Source: an uncultured Oscillospiraceae bacterium
Lineage (GTDB): Bacteria > Bacillota > Clostridia > Oscillospirales > Ruminococcaceae
Length of the DNA: 35,393 nucleotides
Assembly: GCA_910587135.1 (NCBI GenBank)
Contig: CAJULF010000016.1
Span: forward strand, 18,956 to 54,348
Direction of reading: 5' to 3'
The number at the start of each line of letters is the position of its first letter. Position 1 is the first letter of the stretch. The notes under the pieces were generated by a model. The model worked only from the letters and a program-made list of their open reading frames with translations. It was not told the origin of the DNA and did not search any database. Both the position numbers and the translations under genes were made by a program. Shown here piece after piece: positions 23,294 through 30,699 of the stretch.

Positions 23294-23322
23294 TTGTTTT
23301 TGGAGAAAAAAGAGAATATAAT
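23294..23322 (+). promoter_or_regulatory. Probable sigma-A promoter of the first solute-binding gene
   Basis: TTGTTT (23294-23299), 17 bp, TATAAT (23317-23322). The weak -35 box fits an activator-dependent promoter; an AraC regulator is divergent. Leader about 85 nt, ribosome site AAGGAGG. Confidence 0.65.
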
Positions 23323-23410
23323 AATATTGTAAAGTACGATTTGTGCATTTTGCACTGTCGCTAATACGGTTAAAAAATCAACTTTTTTAATCATTAAGGA
23401 GGACTTACAA

Positions 23411-24916
23411 ATGAAAAGCTACAAGAAAATCTTAGCCTGCGGCTTAACGTTGGCTATGTTGGCGGGAATGACTGCCTGTGCAGATGAGGAGCCGGGTTCC
23501 GTTCCGAACAGCGGCGCTCCCCAGACGTCGGGCACTACCACCGCTCCTGCTTCATCGGCAGACCCCAATGATGACGCGGCTACCGACGAAAAGATCAAGG
23601 ATATCGACACCGCCTCATATACTCCCAGCGGAAACGCTGGAACACTTAAATTCCTCAGCCACTACAGCATTGAAAAGGATCAGAAGGGCAAGGAACAGTG
23701 CCTTATCTTCAAGAGCGACGTTTACGGCGGCGATATTGCTACTGAAACCTGCGCGAGCGGCGATGCGTATTTTGAAAAGCTCGGCTCTCTGATAGCCAGC
23801 GATGAATCTCCCGATATAGTTACAAGCGATGCTTTTATGTATCCCGGAACGGTTTCCAAGGGAATGTTCACCGCTCTTGATGATTATATTGATATGAACT
23901 CCCCGCTGTGGGTCGATATGTCGGACGTAATCAAATCCTACGGTTACCAAGGCAAGCACTACTATTATCCCCACCGCATTACCACACTCTACGCACTTAA
24001 CTATTCCAAGAAAACCATTGAGGAAAATAATCTGCCCGACCCCTACGAGCTGTACAAAAACGGTGAGTGGACATGGGACACATGGCGCGATATGATGATA
24101 AAATTCTGTGACAGAGACGAAGACAACATCGGAATCTATACCACCGATACGACCCTTGTTCCGCTTATAAACACTACAGGTACGGTTCTGATAGATGTTA
24201 ATTCTGACGGTACCATCACCAACAATATAAAGGATCCCAATGTAACAAGAGCTATGGGCTTCTACGAAACTCTCAACAGAGACGGTGTAATGTACGCAAA
24301 ACAGCTTGGTGACTGGGTATCCCCCCAGACCTTCGCGACTAATTGTGACAAGCTGTTGTTCTTGGCTATGGAACCGGAATGGTCGTATATTGCCGAAACG
24401 GAGCAGCTGCAGAATCCTACGGGTGTTGAAAGCGACATTCACGATACTGTTTCCGAATTCGCATTTGTTCCGTGGCCCAGAGATCCCGAGGCCGATAAAT
24501 ATTACCAGGCATACGGAACTTATGGCTTCCTTATACCCAAGGGTGCAAAGAATATATCAGGTGCTATCGACTTTATCAACCTGTTCAGAGTATATGATAC
24601 CGATCCCGCTATTATCGACCAGGTAAAGAAGGATCACATCGCTCCCGACCCCATTACTTTCACCGAAGGCAAGTACGCGGGCGAGCGTAAGTGGCAGATC
24701 ACTTGGGGCGAGCAGGAATACGATCTCTGGAGAGAGATGTGCGATCCCGAGAAATTCTCCTTTGTTACGGAGGACGCTTTCGGATTTAATTCCGCATTCT
24801 GGACTCAGTATGCAACATTGCTGACCTCCGTTGTTTACGACGGCGAGTCCTGGACTCAGAAGAGCACAGAGTTCTCACCCATCGTTGACTCGACAATTGA
24901 CGAGTACAGATTCTAA
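23411..24916 (+). CDS. Extracellular solute-binding lipoprotein, family 1 (copy 1)
   Basis: 501-aa sugar-binding component of an ABC importer, anchored outside the membrane. Signal peptide MKSYKKILACGLTLAMLAGM with lipobox ending TAC (Cys23), then a Ser/Thr/Pro linker (TTTAPASSADPNDDAATD, about 42-60) and the two-lobe binding domain. Typical family 1 features: ASDESPDIVTSDAFMYPGTV, the aromatic WTWDTWRDMMIKFC and FLIPKGAKN near the end. It has the same length and nearly the same sequence as the next gene, a tandem duplication. No permease or ATPase gene lies nearby, so it must use a transporter encoded elsewhere, or have another binding role. The substrate is probably an oligosaccharide, suggested by the GH5 gene downstream. 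Confidence 0.92.
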   Translation: MKSYKKILACGLTLAMLAGMTACADEEPGSVPNSGAPQTSGTTTAPASSADPNDDAATDEKIKDIDTASYTPSGNAGTLKFLSHYSIEKDQKGKEQCLIFKSDVYGGDIATETCASGDAYFEKLGSLIASDESPDIVTSDAFMYPGTVSKGMFTALDDYIDMNSPLWVDMSDVIKSYGYQGKHYYYPHRITTLYALNYSKKTIEENNLPDPYELYKNGEWTWDTWRDMMIKFCDRDEDNIGIYTTDTTLVPLINTTGTVLIDVNSDGTITNNIKDPNVTRAMGFYETLNRDGVMYAKQLGDWVSPQTFATNCDKLLFLAMEPEWSYIAETEQLQNPTGVESDIHDTVSEFAFVPWPRDPEADKYYQAYGTYGFLIPKGAKNISGAIDFINLFRVYDTDPAIIDQVKKDHIAPDPITFTEGKYAGERKWQITWGEQEYDLWREMCDPEKFSFVTEDAFGFNSAFWTQYATLLTSVVYDGESWTQKSTEFSPIVDSTIDEYRF

Positions 24917-24934
24917 AAATACCCTTTAACATGG

Positions 24935-24964
24935 GTTTCCCCCCGCCTTATGGCAGGGGGAAAC
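24935..24964 (+). promoter_or_regulatory. Intercistronic hairpin between the two solute-binding genes
   Basis: GTTTCCCCC (24935-24943) pairs with GGGGGAAAC (24956-24964), with an inner GCC/GGC around TTAT. No T-run follows (TTAAAATTTAC), so it is more likely an mRNA-stabilising or processing hairpin than a full terminator. Confidence 0.6.
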
Positions 24965-25023
24965 TTAAAATTTACAGCGGATATCGACTATGGCGAAAAC
25001 ATTTTATAATCGGGAGGTTTAAA

Positions 25024-26529
25024 ATGAAATCAAGACGAATAATTGCGGCGTGCCTGTCGGCTGCGCTGCTGCTTGGAGTCACCGCCTGCGCGGACGAAGC
25101 TCCGATAAGCTCCGGAAACAACAGTGTTGTTCCGCAGACCTCCAGCCAGACCACCACACCCGCTTCCTCCGCCGACCCCAACGACGACGCGGCAACCGAC
25201 AAGGAAGTAAAGGAGCTTACGGCGGGAAGCTACGAGCCAAGCGGAAATGCCGGAACAATAAAATATCTTGGCTTTTACAGCCTTGAAAAGGACGCAAAGG
25301 GCAGAGATCAGTGCCTTATTTTCAAAAGCGACGTATACGGCGGAGATATTGAAACGGAAACAGGTCCCAGCGGCGACGGTTATTTCGAGAAGCTTGCCAC
25401 AAAAATTGCCAGCGACGACTCGCCCGACATAGTTACCTTTGACGCGTTTTTGTACCCGGGCACAGTCTCAAAGGGTATGTTTGAGGCGCTGGACGACTAC
25501 ATAGACTACAAATCCCCGCTTTGGGAGGGTATGGCGGACATCATCGAATCCTTTGCATATAAGGGCAAGCACTATTACTATCCCCACAGAACCACTACAT
25601 CGTGGACTCTTAACTACTCCAAGAAGACCATTGAGGAAAACAATCTTCCCGATCCCTACGAGCTGTACAAGAGCGGCAACTGGACCTGGAACGAGTGGCG
25701 GGATATGATGATTCAGTTCTGCAACCTGAGCGAAAATAACGTGGGGATATATACCACCGACTACTCGCTGCTGCCCTTTATCGCAACGACTGGTACGGTT
25801 CTGGTTGACGTTCAGTCGGACGGCACTATTATCAACAATATGTTCGACCCCAACGTCACAAGGGCAATGAGCTTCTACGAAACGCTATACCGCGACGGTG
25901 TTATGTACGCGAAGCAGTTCGGCGACTGGGTTTCTCCGCAGGTATTTGCGGTTCACTGTGACGAGCTGCTGTTCAACGCCATCGAGCCCGAGTGGAGCTA
26001 TATAGCTTCAACGGAAAACATCCAGAATCCCACCGGTACGGAAAGTGATATCCACGACACCGTTTCGGAGTTCGCCTTTGTTCCTTGGCCGAGAGATCCC
26101 GAAGCCGACGAATACTACCAGGCTATCGACACCTACGGCTTCCTTATACCCAAGGGGGCCAAGAACATAAGCGGCGCGGTTGACTTCATCAATCTGTTCA
26201 GAGTATACGATACCGACCCCGAAATTATCGCGACCGTAAGAGAGGATCATATCCACCCGCAGCCCGAGTACTACACCGAGGGAAAATACGCGGGCGAGCG
26301 TAAATGGAAAATAACCTGGGGCGAACAGGAATACGACCTGTGGAGAGAAATGTGCGACCCTGCCAACTTCACTTTCGTTATGGAAGATGTAAGAGGCTTC
26401 AACAGCAACTTCTGGCAGCAGTACGGACAGCTTCTCTGCGACGTTCTGTATAACGGCGACAGCTGGACGCAGCGCAGCGAGGAGTTTGCTCCTATTGTAG
26501 AGGCAACTATTGAGGAATACAGATTCTGA
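25024..26529 (+). CDS. Extracellular solute-binding lipoprotein, family 1 (copy 2)
   Basis: 501 aa, tandem paralogue of 23411-24916 and of identical length. Signal peptide MKSRRIIAACLSAALLLGVT with Cys22 as lipidation site, Ser/Thr linker TSSQTTTPASSADPNDDAATD split over about 37-57, then the family 1 binding domain with WTWNEWRDMMIQFC and FLIPKGAKN. The frame is open back to 24931 across the hairpin, but ATG 25024 has CGGGAGG 7 nt upstream and matches the start of copy 1. Most differences lie in the signal peptide and at scattered surface positions; aromatic residues of the presumed sugar site are mostly kept, with some exceptions (ITTLYALNY in copy 1, TTTSWTLNY here), so ligand range may differ. 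Confidence 0.92.
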   Translation: MKSRRIIAACLSAALLLGVTACADEAPISSGNNSVVPQTSSQTTTPASSADPNDDAATDKEVKELTAGSYEPSGNAGTIKYLGFYSLEKDAKGRDQCLIFKSDVYGGDIETETGPSGDGYFEKLATKIASDDSPDIVTFDAFLYPGTVSKGMFEALDDYIDYKSPLWEGMADIIESFAYKGKHYYYPHRTTTSWTLNYSKKTIEENNLPDPYELYKSGNWTWNEWRDMMIQFCNLSENNVGIYTTDYSLLPFIATTGTVLVDVQSDGTIINNMFDPNVTRAMSFYETLYRDGVMYAKQFGDWVSPQVFAVHCDELLFNAIEPEWSYIASTENIQNPTGTESDIHDTVSEFAFVPWPRDPEADEYYQAIDTYGFLIPKGAKNISGAVDFINLFRVYDTDPEIIATVREDHIHPQPEYYTEGKYAGERKWKITWGEQEYDLWREMCDPANFTFVMEDVRGFNSNFWQQYGQLLCDVLYNGDSWTQRSEEFAPIVEATIEEYRF

Positions 26530-26553
26530 TTTTCCTAATTTGATTTTTCCGCA

Positions 26554-26799
26554 CAACTTCACCTGCCTACGGCAGGTGAAGTTGGTTTGTAGAAAAGGCT
26601 TATAATCCACGCAATATCGTCGCATCAAATTTCAAAAAGTCGTGCGTTTGCGTTCGCAAACGCACGCGGTTTCCGCTAAGCATGCGGAGCGGAACGAAGT
26701 GAAGCGGAGTATGATTAGCGGAAATTTTGAAATTTTTTTAAATAATTAGCCTTAGGTCAGCCTTTATATACAGTCTGCAGCTTTTTCTAAAAGCTGCAG
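26554..26799 (+). repeat. Structured intergenic element, unit D (best-preserved single copy)
   Basis: Left hairpin CAACTTCACCTGCC/GGCAGGTGAAGTTG (26554-26584, 14 bp), which also closes the solute-binding transcript. Outer stem AAATTTCAAAA (26627-26637)/TTTTGAAATTT (26725-26735). Inside, hairpin CGTGCGTTTGC/GCAAACGCACG (26641-26666) and arm TTTCCGCTAA/TTAGCGGAAA (26670-26724). Then the motif TAAATAATTAGC and AGGTCAG (26739-26760), CTTTATATACA, and right hairpin CTGCAGCTTTT/AAAAGCTGCAG (26775-26799). Order and spacing match unit C at 10041; all hairpins pair although their sequences differ. Confidence 0.88.
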
Positions 26800-26903
26800 T
26801 AATCCTAATCACTGATTAATATATTGTCAACCGGGATAAAAGGTTTAAAAGAATTTTTCGCATCTCTGCCGTAACTTTTTAGCCTCAAATTTAGCAAATC
26901 CCC

Positions 26904-26932
26904 TTGACTAAACGGGCAAAAGCTATTATAAT
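26904..26932 (+). promoter_or_regulatory. Sigma-A promoter of the GH5 gene
   Basis: TTGACT (26904-26909), 17 bp, TATAAT (26927-26932). Leader about 100 nt; ribosome site GGGAG before ATG 27043. Confidence 0.8.
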
Positions 26933-27042
26933 ATTTGTATGCCACGGGCAAATATAACGGCTTTCGCGAAAAGCGGCGAAATATAAGCAACAACGCAAAA
27001 AGCTATGCTCCGTGAAAGCAAATAAAAGTTGGGAGAACTATT

Positions 27043-28212
27043 ATGTTTAAGAAAATTTTGGCTGCGGTCTGCGCAGGAGCTATCGCGCTGTCCCTGGCGG
27101 GCTGCAAAAAAGGCGAAGAATCGGACGACAGCGACGAAACGGCAATGACTGAGGAAAGCAGCGTTATCTCGGACGAGATAGATACAGCCATGACAAGCCT
27201 TGAGTTTACCGCCGGCATAAAGGTGGGCTGGAATCTCGGAAATACCCTCGACGCAACGGGCACAAAGGATATTTCCTCCGAAAAAAGCTGGGGAAATCCC
27301 GAAACCACCGAGGAAATGATGCTTGCGGTAAAGGAAGCGGGCTTCAATGCGGTGAGAATACCCACAAGCTGGGGAAATCATATGGACGAGAACCACAACA
27401 TAGCCGAGGACTGGATGGCTCGCGTGAAGCAGGTGGTAGACTATGCCTACAGCAACGACCTTTACGTTATACTCAATATGCACCATGAGGAATGGAATTA
27501 CCCCTACGAAGACAACAAGGAAGCTGCTTCGGCTATTATGACCGCTGCCTGGACACAAATCGCGGAGGTATTCAAGGGATATGATGAGCGGCTTATCTTT
27601 GAGGGAATGAACGAGCCGCGCTGGGTCGGAACGGAATTTGAATGGAACGGCGGCAACGAAGAGGGACACGCGGTCGTGAACTACCTCGACCAGGTATTTG
27701 TTGATACCGTAAGAGCTACGGGCGGCAACAACGCGCAGCGCTTCCTGATGGTATGCCCTTATGCCGCAAGCAGTTCGCGCGGCGCACTGGAGGCTCTGGA
27801 GCTGCCCGACGACAGCGCTGACAGACTTATCGTGTCGGTTCACGCATACACTCCCTACTCCTTTGCGCTTCAGCAGAACGGCGGCAACAAGTGGATGGCT
27901 GACAAGTCCTCCAGCACACGTGATATAGACGACCTTGCGGATACTCTCAATGAGCTTTTCATTAGCAAGGGTACTGCGGTAATAATCGGCGAATGCGGCG
28001 CCATGAACAAGGATAACGAGGAATACCGCGCGGAGTGGGCAAAGTATTATATGTCCAAATTCAAGGAGATAGGGATACCCTGCTTCCTGTGGGACAACGG
28101 AGCGTTTTACAGCGGTGAAACCTTCGGGCTTCTTGACAGATACTCCGTCACCTGGAGATACCCCGACCTTATGGCGGGCATCATGGAGGGTGCGGGTTCG
28201 GCTGACAACTGA
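27043..28212 (+). CDS. Glycoside hydrolase family 5 endoglucanase-like lipoprotein
   Basis: 389 aa. Signal peptide MFKKILAAVCAGAIALSLAG with lipobox LAGC (Cys21), so anchored on the outer face of the membrane. After an acidic linker (22-50) the GH5 barrel begins with GIKVGWNLGNTLDA (58-71), then FNAVRIPTSW (101-110), LNMHHEEW (144-151), the acid/base motif GMNEPRW with Glu191, HAYTPY (267-272), nucleophile GECGA with Glu317, and FLWDNGAFYSG (348-358). The sequence style is close to GH5 cellulases, xyloglucanases and mannanases of ruminococci; exact substrate cannot be read. There is no carbohydrate-binding module or dockerin, so it probably trims oligosaccharides at the cell surface, next to the binding lipoproteins. 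Confidence 0.93.
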   Translation: MFKKILAAVCAGAIALSLAGCKKGEESDDSDETAMTEESSVISDEIDTAMTSLEFTAGIKVGWNLGNTLDATGTKDISSEKSWGNPETTEEMMLAVKEAGFNAVRIPTSWGNHMDENHNIAEDWMARVKQVVDYAYSNDLYVILNMHHEEWNYPYEDNKEAASAIMTAAWTQIAEVFKGYDERLIFEGMNEPRWVGTEFEWNGGNEEGHAVVNYLDQVFVDTVRATGGNNAQRFLMVCPYAASSSRGALEALELPDDSADRLIVSVHAYTPYSFALQQNGGNKWMADKSSSTRDIDDLADTLNELFISKGTAVIIGECGAMNKDNEEYRAEWAKYYMSKFKEIGIPCFLWDNGAFYSGETFGLLDRYSVTWRYPDLMAGIMEGAGSADN

Positions 28213-28294
28213 TCAAAGTCAAAGTATAATTAAAGCAAATAACGGAAAACATGATTTCAGCTGACAATTGCATATAATCAGATCGGAAGTGACT

Positions 28295-29242
28295 ATGAAC
28301 AAATTTGAAGAGGAGTACATCTCCGCAAACGGAATCGAGCATTTCCTGCTGCACTATCCCAAGTCAAACGGCACGCCTGTTCTGTTATATCTTCACGGAG
28401 GTCCGGGAATGTTTGAATCGCTGTTTGCGTATAAGCTGGACGAGGCATGGGGAGATATGTTTACCCAAGTACATTGGGATCAGCGCGGAGCGGGCAAAAC
28501 TCTTCGCCGAAACGGAAAAAGCGGCATTCCCGAAACAATCGAACAGATGCTGGACGATTTGCACAGTATCACAAAGCATTTGCAGCACAAATATAAAACG
28601 GATAAAATCGTCATTTTGGGTCATTCCTGGGGAAGCATACTCGGCAGTCTGTACGCGCTGAAACACCCCGAAAACATATCGGCATATATAGGCTCGGGAC
28701 AGGTTGTAAGTATAGCGGAAAACGAACGGATCGGGTTCAGAAATACACTAAAATCGGCAACAAAGGCAAAAAACCGAAAACACATCAAAGAATTGGAGAA
28801 AATGGGAGATTATCCACCCGATGACCCCGAATCGTTTCTGAAGCTGCTGCCCAAAATAAGAAAAATACAGGAAGCATATGATAACGGTGCGGTTTCCGGC
28901 TCGGGTTTAGGTGAAATGCTGAAAATCATACGGCACAGCCCGTCTTTCCGATGGAGTGACATTTCCGGTTTTATGAAAATGGCACGGGTCAATCATCCTC
29001 TTCACCTGCAAATGCTTTCTTTTGACCTCGGAGGTTTTCCGCCGCGCTATGAGATACCTGTTCACTACATTCTCGGCGAAGCGGACAATATCACCCCCGC
29101 GCCGCTTGTCAAGGATTACTTTGACAAGATAGCAGCGCCTGACAAAACTATCACGGTGATTCCGCAGGCGGGACACAACCTTATGTATGAGCGCCCCGAC
29201 GAGTTCACCAACGCTCTCCGCTCGGTGCGCGAAACGTTATAA
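28295..29242 (+). CDS. Alpha/beta hydrolase, peptidase S33 (proline iminopeptidase)-like
   Basis: 315-aa cytosolic hydrolase. Oxyanion motif HGGPG (34-38), WDQRGAGKT (61-69), nucleophile elbow GHSWGS with Ser111, then a cap domain (about 140-225), acid-side GEADNITP (Asp about 266) and catalytic His in PQAGHNLMYERP (about 294). HGGPG plus WDQRG is the signature of prolyl aminopeptidases, though many relatives act on other esters or amides. The frame extends to 28268, but ATG 28295 follows GGAAGTG and is the likely start. It stands 82 bp after the GH5 gene in the same direction, so possible read-through; no separate promoter is evident. Confidence 0.88.
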   Translation: MNKFEEEYISANGIEHFLLHYPKSNGTPVLLYLHGGPGMFESLFAYKLDEAWGDMFTQVHWDQRGAGKTLRRNGKSGIPETIEQMLDDLHSITKHLQHKYKTDKIVILGHSWGSILGSLYALKHPENISAYIGSGQVVSIAENERIGFRNTLKSATKAKNRKHIKELEKMGDYPPDDPESFLKLLPKIRKIQEAYDNGAVSGSGLGEMLKIIRHSPSFRWSDISGFMKMARVNHPLHLQMLSFDLGGFPPRYEIPVHYILGEADNITPAPLVKDYFDKIAAPDKTITVIPQAGHNLMYERPDEFTNALRSVRETL

Positions 29243-29261
29243 ATTTTTCAAATAAACATTA

Positions 29262-29294
29262 CAAAAATCCCCCGCGAAACGATTCCGCGGGGGG
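29262..29294 (-). terminator. Shared intrinsic terminator of the carbonic anhydrase and hydrolase genes
   Basis: Stem CCCCCGCG/CGCGGGGG. On the minus strand it is followed by ATTTTTGT, a good terminator 18 nt after the carbonic anhydrase stop. On the plus strand the tail AGATTATTTTA is weaker but may also end the hydrolase transcript. Confidence 0.8.
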
Positions 29295-29312
29295 AGATTA
29301 TTTTATGTACCA

Positions 29313-29882
29313 TTAATCCAGAAATTCTACTTCGCCGCTTTCGATATTGTAAATCGCGCCGACGGTAGCTACCGCGTTCTCATCGCCGCCCTTATAGCCA
29401 AGGCTGTCCTTGATGACCGAAACGCTTCTCTCAACGTTTTTGCGGCACGCCGCAAGCTCGTCCTTTTCGTCGCCTATCGCCTTTTTTATCTCATCGGTGA
29501 GGGTCTTTATATAGCCCTCGGGGTCGCTTCCCAGCGCCGCGCCGACAGCTCCGCAATGAGTATGTCCGAGCACTACCACCAGCTTTGTGCCGAGATGTCC
29601 CGCGGCGTACTGTACGCTTCCGAGCTGGTGATTATCCATAACGTTTCCCGCGACGCGTATGGTGAATATCTCGCCGATACCCGCCGAGAAAACCGCCTCG
29701 GGTATCACTCTCGAATCCGAGCAGGTTATCACGATAGCGTACGGGAACTGACCCTCGTCGCAGGTCTTTTTCCTTATCGCGGGGGATACGTCGCCGGAGT
29801 TCGCGGCAGCGTCAAGATAACGCTTGTTTCCGTCCCTGAGCTTTTCAAGCGCCTTTGCGGCGGGTATTCCTGAGTTGTGCAT
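29313..29882 (-). CDS. Beta-class carbonic anhydrase
   Basis: 189-aa zinc enzyme interconverting carbon dioxide and bicarbonate. Zinc ligands are visible: Cys54 in TCSDSR (with the Asp56/Arg58 dyad), His107 and Cys110 in GHTHCGA. EIFTIRVAGN (71-80) and GSVQYAAGHLGTKLVVVLGH (88-107) are standard. The length is short but normal for bacterial beta enzymes. Ribosome site GGAGG precedes the ATG; a fully consensus promoter with extended -10 lies at 29937-29965. Probable role: supplying bicarbonate for carboxylations. The gene is single, with its own terminator. Confidence 0.95.
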   Translation of the reverse strand: MHNSGIPAAKALEKLRDGNKRYLDAAANSGDVSPAIRKKTCDEGQFPYAIVITCSDSRVIPEAVFSAGIGEIFTIRVAGNVMDNHQLGSVQYAAGHLGTKLVVVLGHTHCGAVGAALGSDPEGYIKTLTDEIKKAIGDEKDELAACRKNVERSVSVIKDSLGYKGGDENAVATVGAIYNIESGEVEFLD

Positions 29883-29936
29883 AATTTCCTCCGTTCCGTT
29901 CCGCGGCTCTGCCGTCGGAACTGTTGTTATAGGAAA

Positions 29937-29965
29937 ATTATATCACATTTTTACCCGATTGTCAA
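29937..29965 (-). promoter_or_regulatory. Consensus sigma-A promoter of the carbonic anhydrase gene
   Basis: On the minus strand TTGACA (29965-29960), 17 bp, TATAAT (29942-29937), with extended TGA before the -10 box. About 55 bp around it, including an upstream GGTGACAA, nearly repeat at 30448-30505. Confidence 0.9.
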
Positions 29966-30010
29966 GACTTGGAGCACATTGTCACCGCACTATGCAGCAG
30001 CGATAAAAAA

Positions 30011-30370
30011 TCAGCCGCAATAAGCTACCGCGTCCGCCTGAAACAACAATCCGTTTTCCCCGCCCATATGCGCAAAATTGGTCTGAATGGATTTACGCAC
30101 CGGATATTTTCCGTTAAATCTTTCTCTAATCACCTTTTCCATAACGGGAATGTTCCACACATCTCTGAACAGGCAATCCATCTGCACAACATTTTCAAGC
30201 GTAAGACCTACCTTTGACAGCCTCTTTTCCATTTCGTCGAACGCACCGTTGATTTGCTGTTCGATAGTTCCGCCTATATTTCCGACGCAATAACTTAAAA
30301 AGCAAAAATCTCCCGCTTTGATTATGCCCGTATGCGCCCATTCCTCGTTTACATCATATCTTTCGATCAT
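30011..30370 (-). CDS. RidA/YjgF-family protein
   Basis: 119-aa cytosolic protein of the Rid superfamily; well-studied members hydrolyse reactive enamine/imine intermediates from serine and threonine dehydration. It shows FCFLSYCVGNIGGTIEQQIN in the N-terminal half, the helix GAFDEMEKRLSKVGLTLENV, and VRKSIQTNF, where the Arg corresponds in position to the family's catalytic arginine. The segment around the usual PxR...VxxLP motif is atypical, so it is likely an outlying subgroup rather than canonical RidA. Ribosome site GGAGGT. Its promoter at 30448-30476 is almost the same as that of the carbonic anhydrase gene downstream, suggesting shared control. Confidence 0.82.
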   Translation of the reverse strand: MIERYDVNEEWAHTGIIKAGDFCFLSYCVGNIGGTIEQQINGAFDEMEKRLSKVGLTLENVVQMDCLFRDVWNIPVMEKVIRERFNGKYPVRKSIQTNFAHMGGENGLLFQADAVAYCG

Positions 30371-30447
30371 TTTTGTTTACCTCCACAAATTTTGGTCTGC
30401 GGCTTCGTATTTCCGCATATTCGCCTACGAGCCGCTGATACGGGGCA

Positions 30448-30476
30448 ATTATATCATATTTTTGCCCGATTGTCAA
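30448..30476 (-). promoter_or_regulatory. Consensus sigma-A promoter of the RidA-like gene
   Basis: On the minus strand TTGACA (30476-30471), 17 bp, TATAAT (30453-30448), extended TGA. Near-duplicate of the promoter at 29937-29965. The 220 bp further upstream (to 30699) contain only a 6-bp hairpin ATTCTG/CAGAAT and no gene I can support. Confidence 0.88.
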
Positions 30477-30699
30477 GACATGAAGCTTGTTGTCACCATC
30501 ATTTGTGCGCACAGCGCCGATTCCTTTTATCAAATAACGGATACCGCAAAAAAAATTAACAGCCGATATTTTTAACTCCTATCCTCATTCTGTAACAGAA
30601 TTCAATATTAAAAGGCTCGCTGTCAAGATACTGTCACGCTCCGTCATGATGACTCTCCATAAGGCAGAAGCTAACCCTCTTTATGTGATATGCAGAGGA

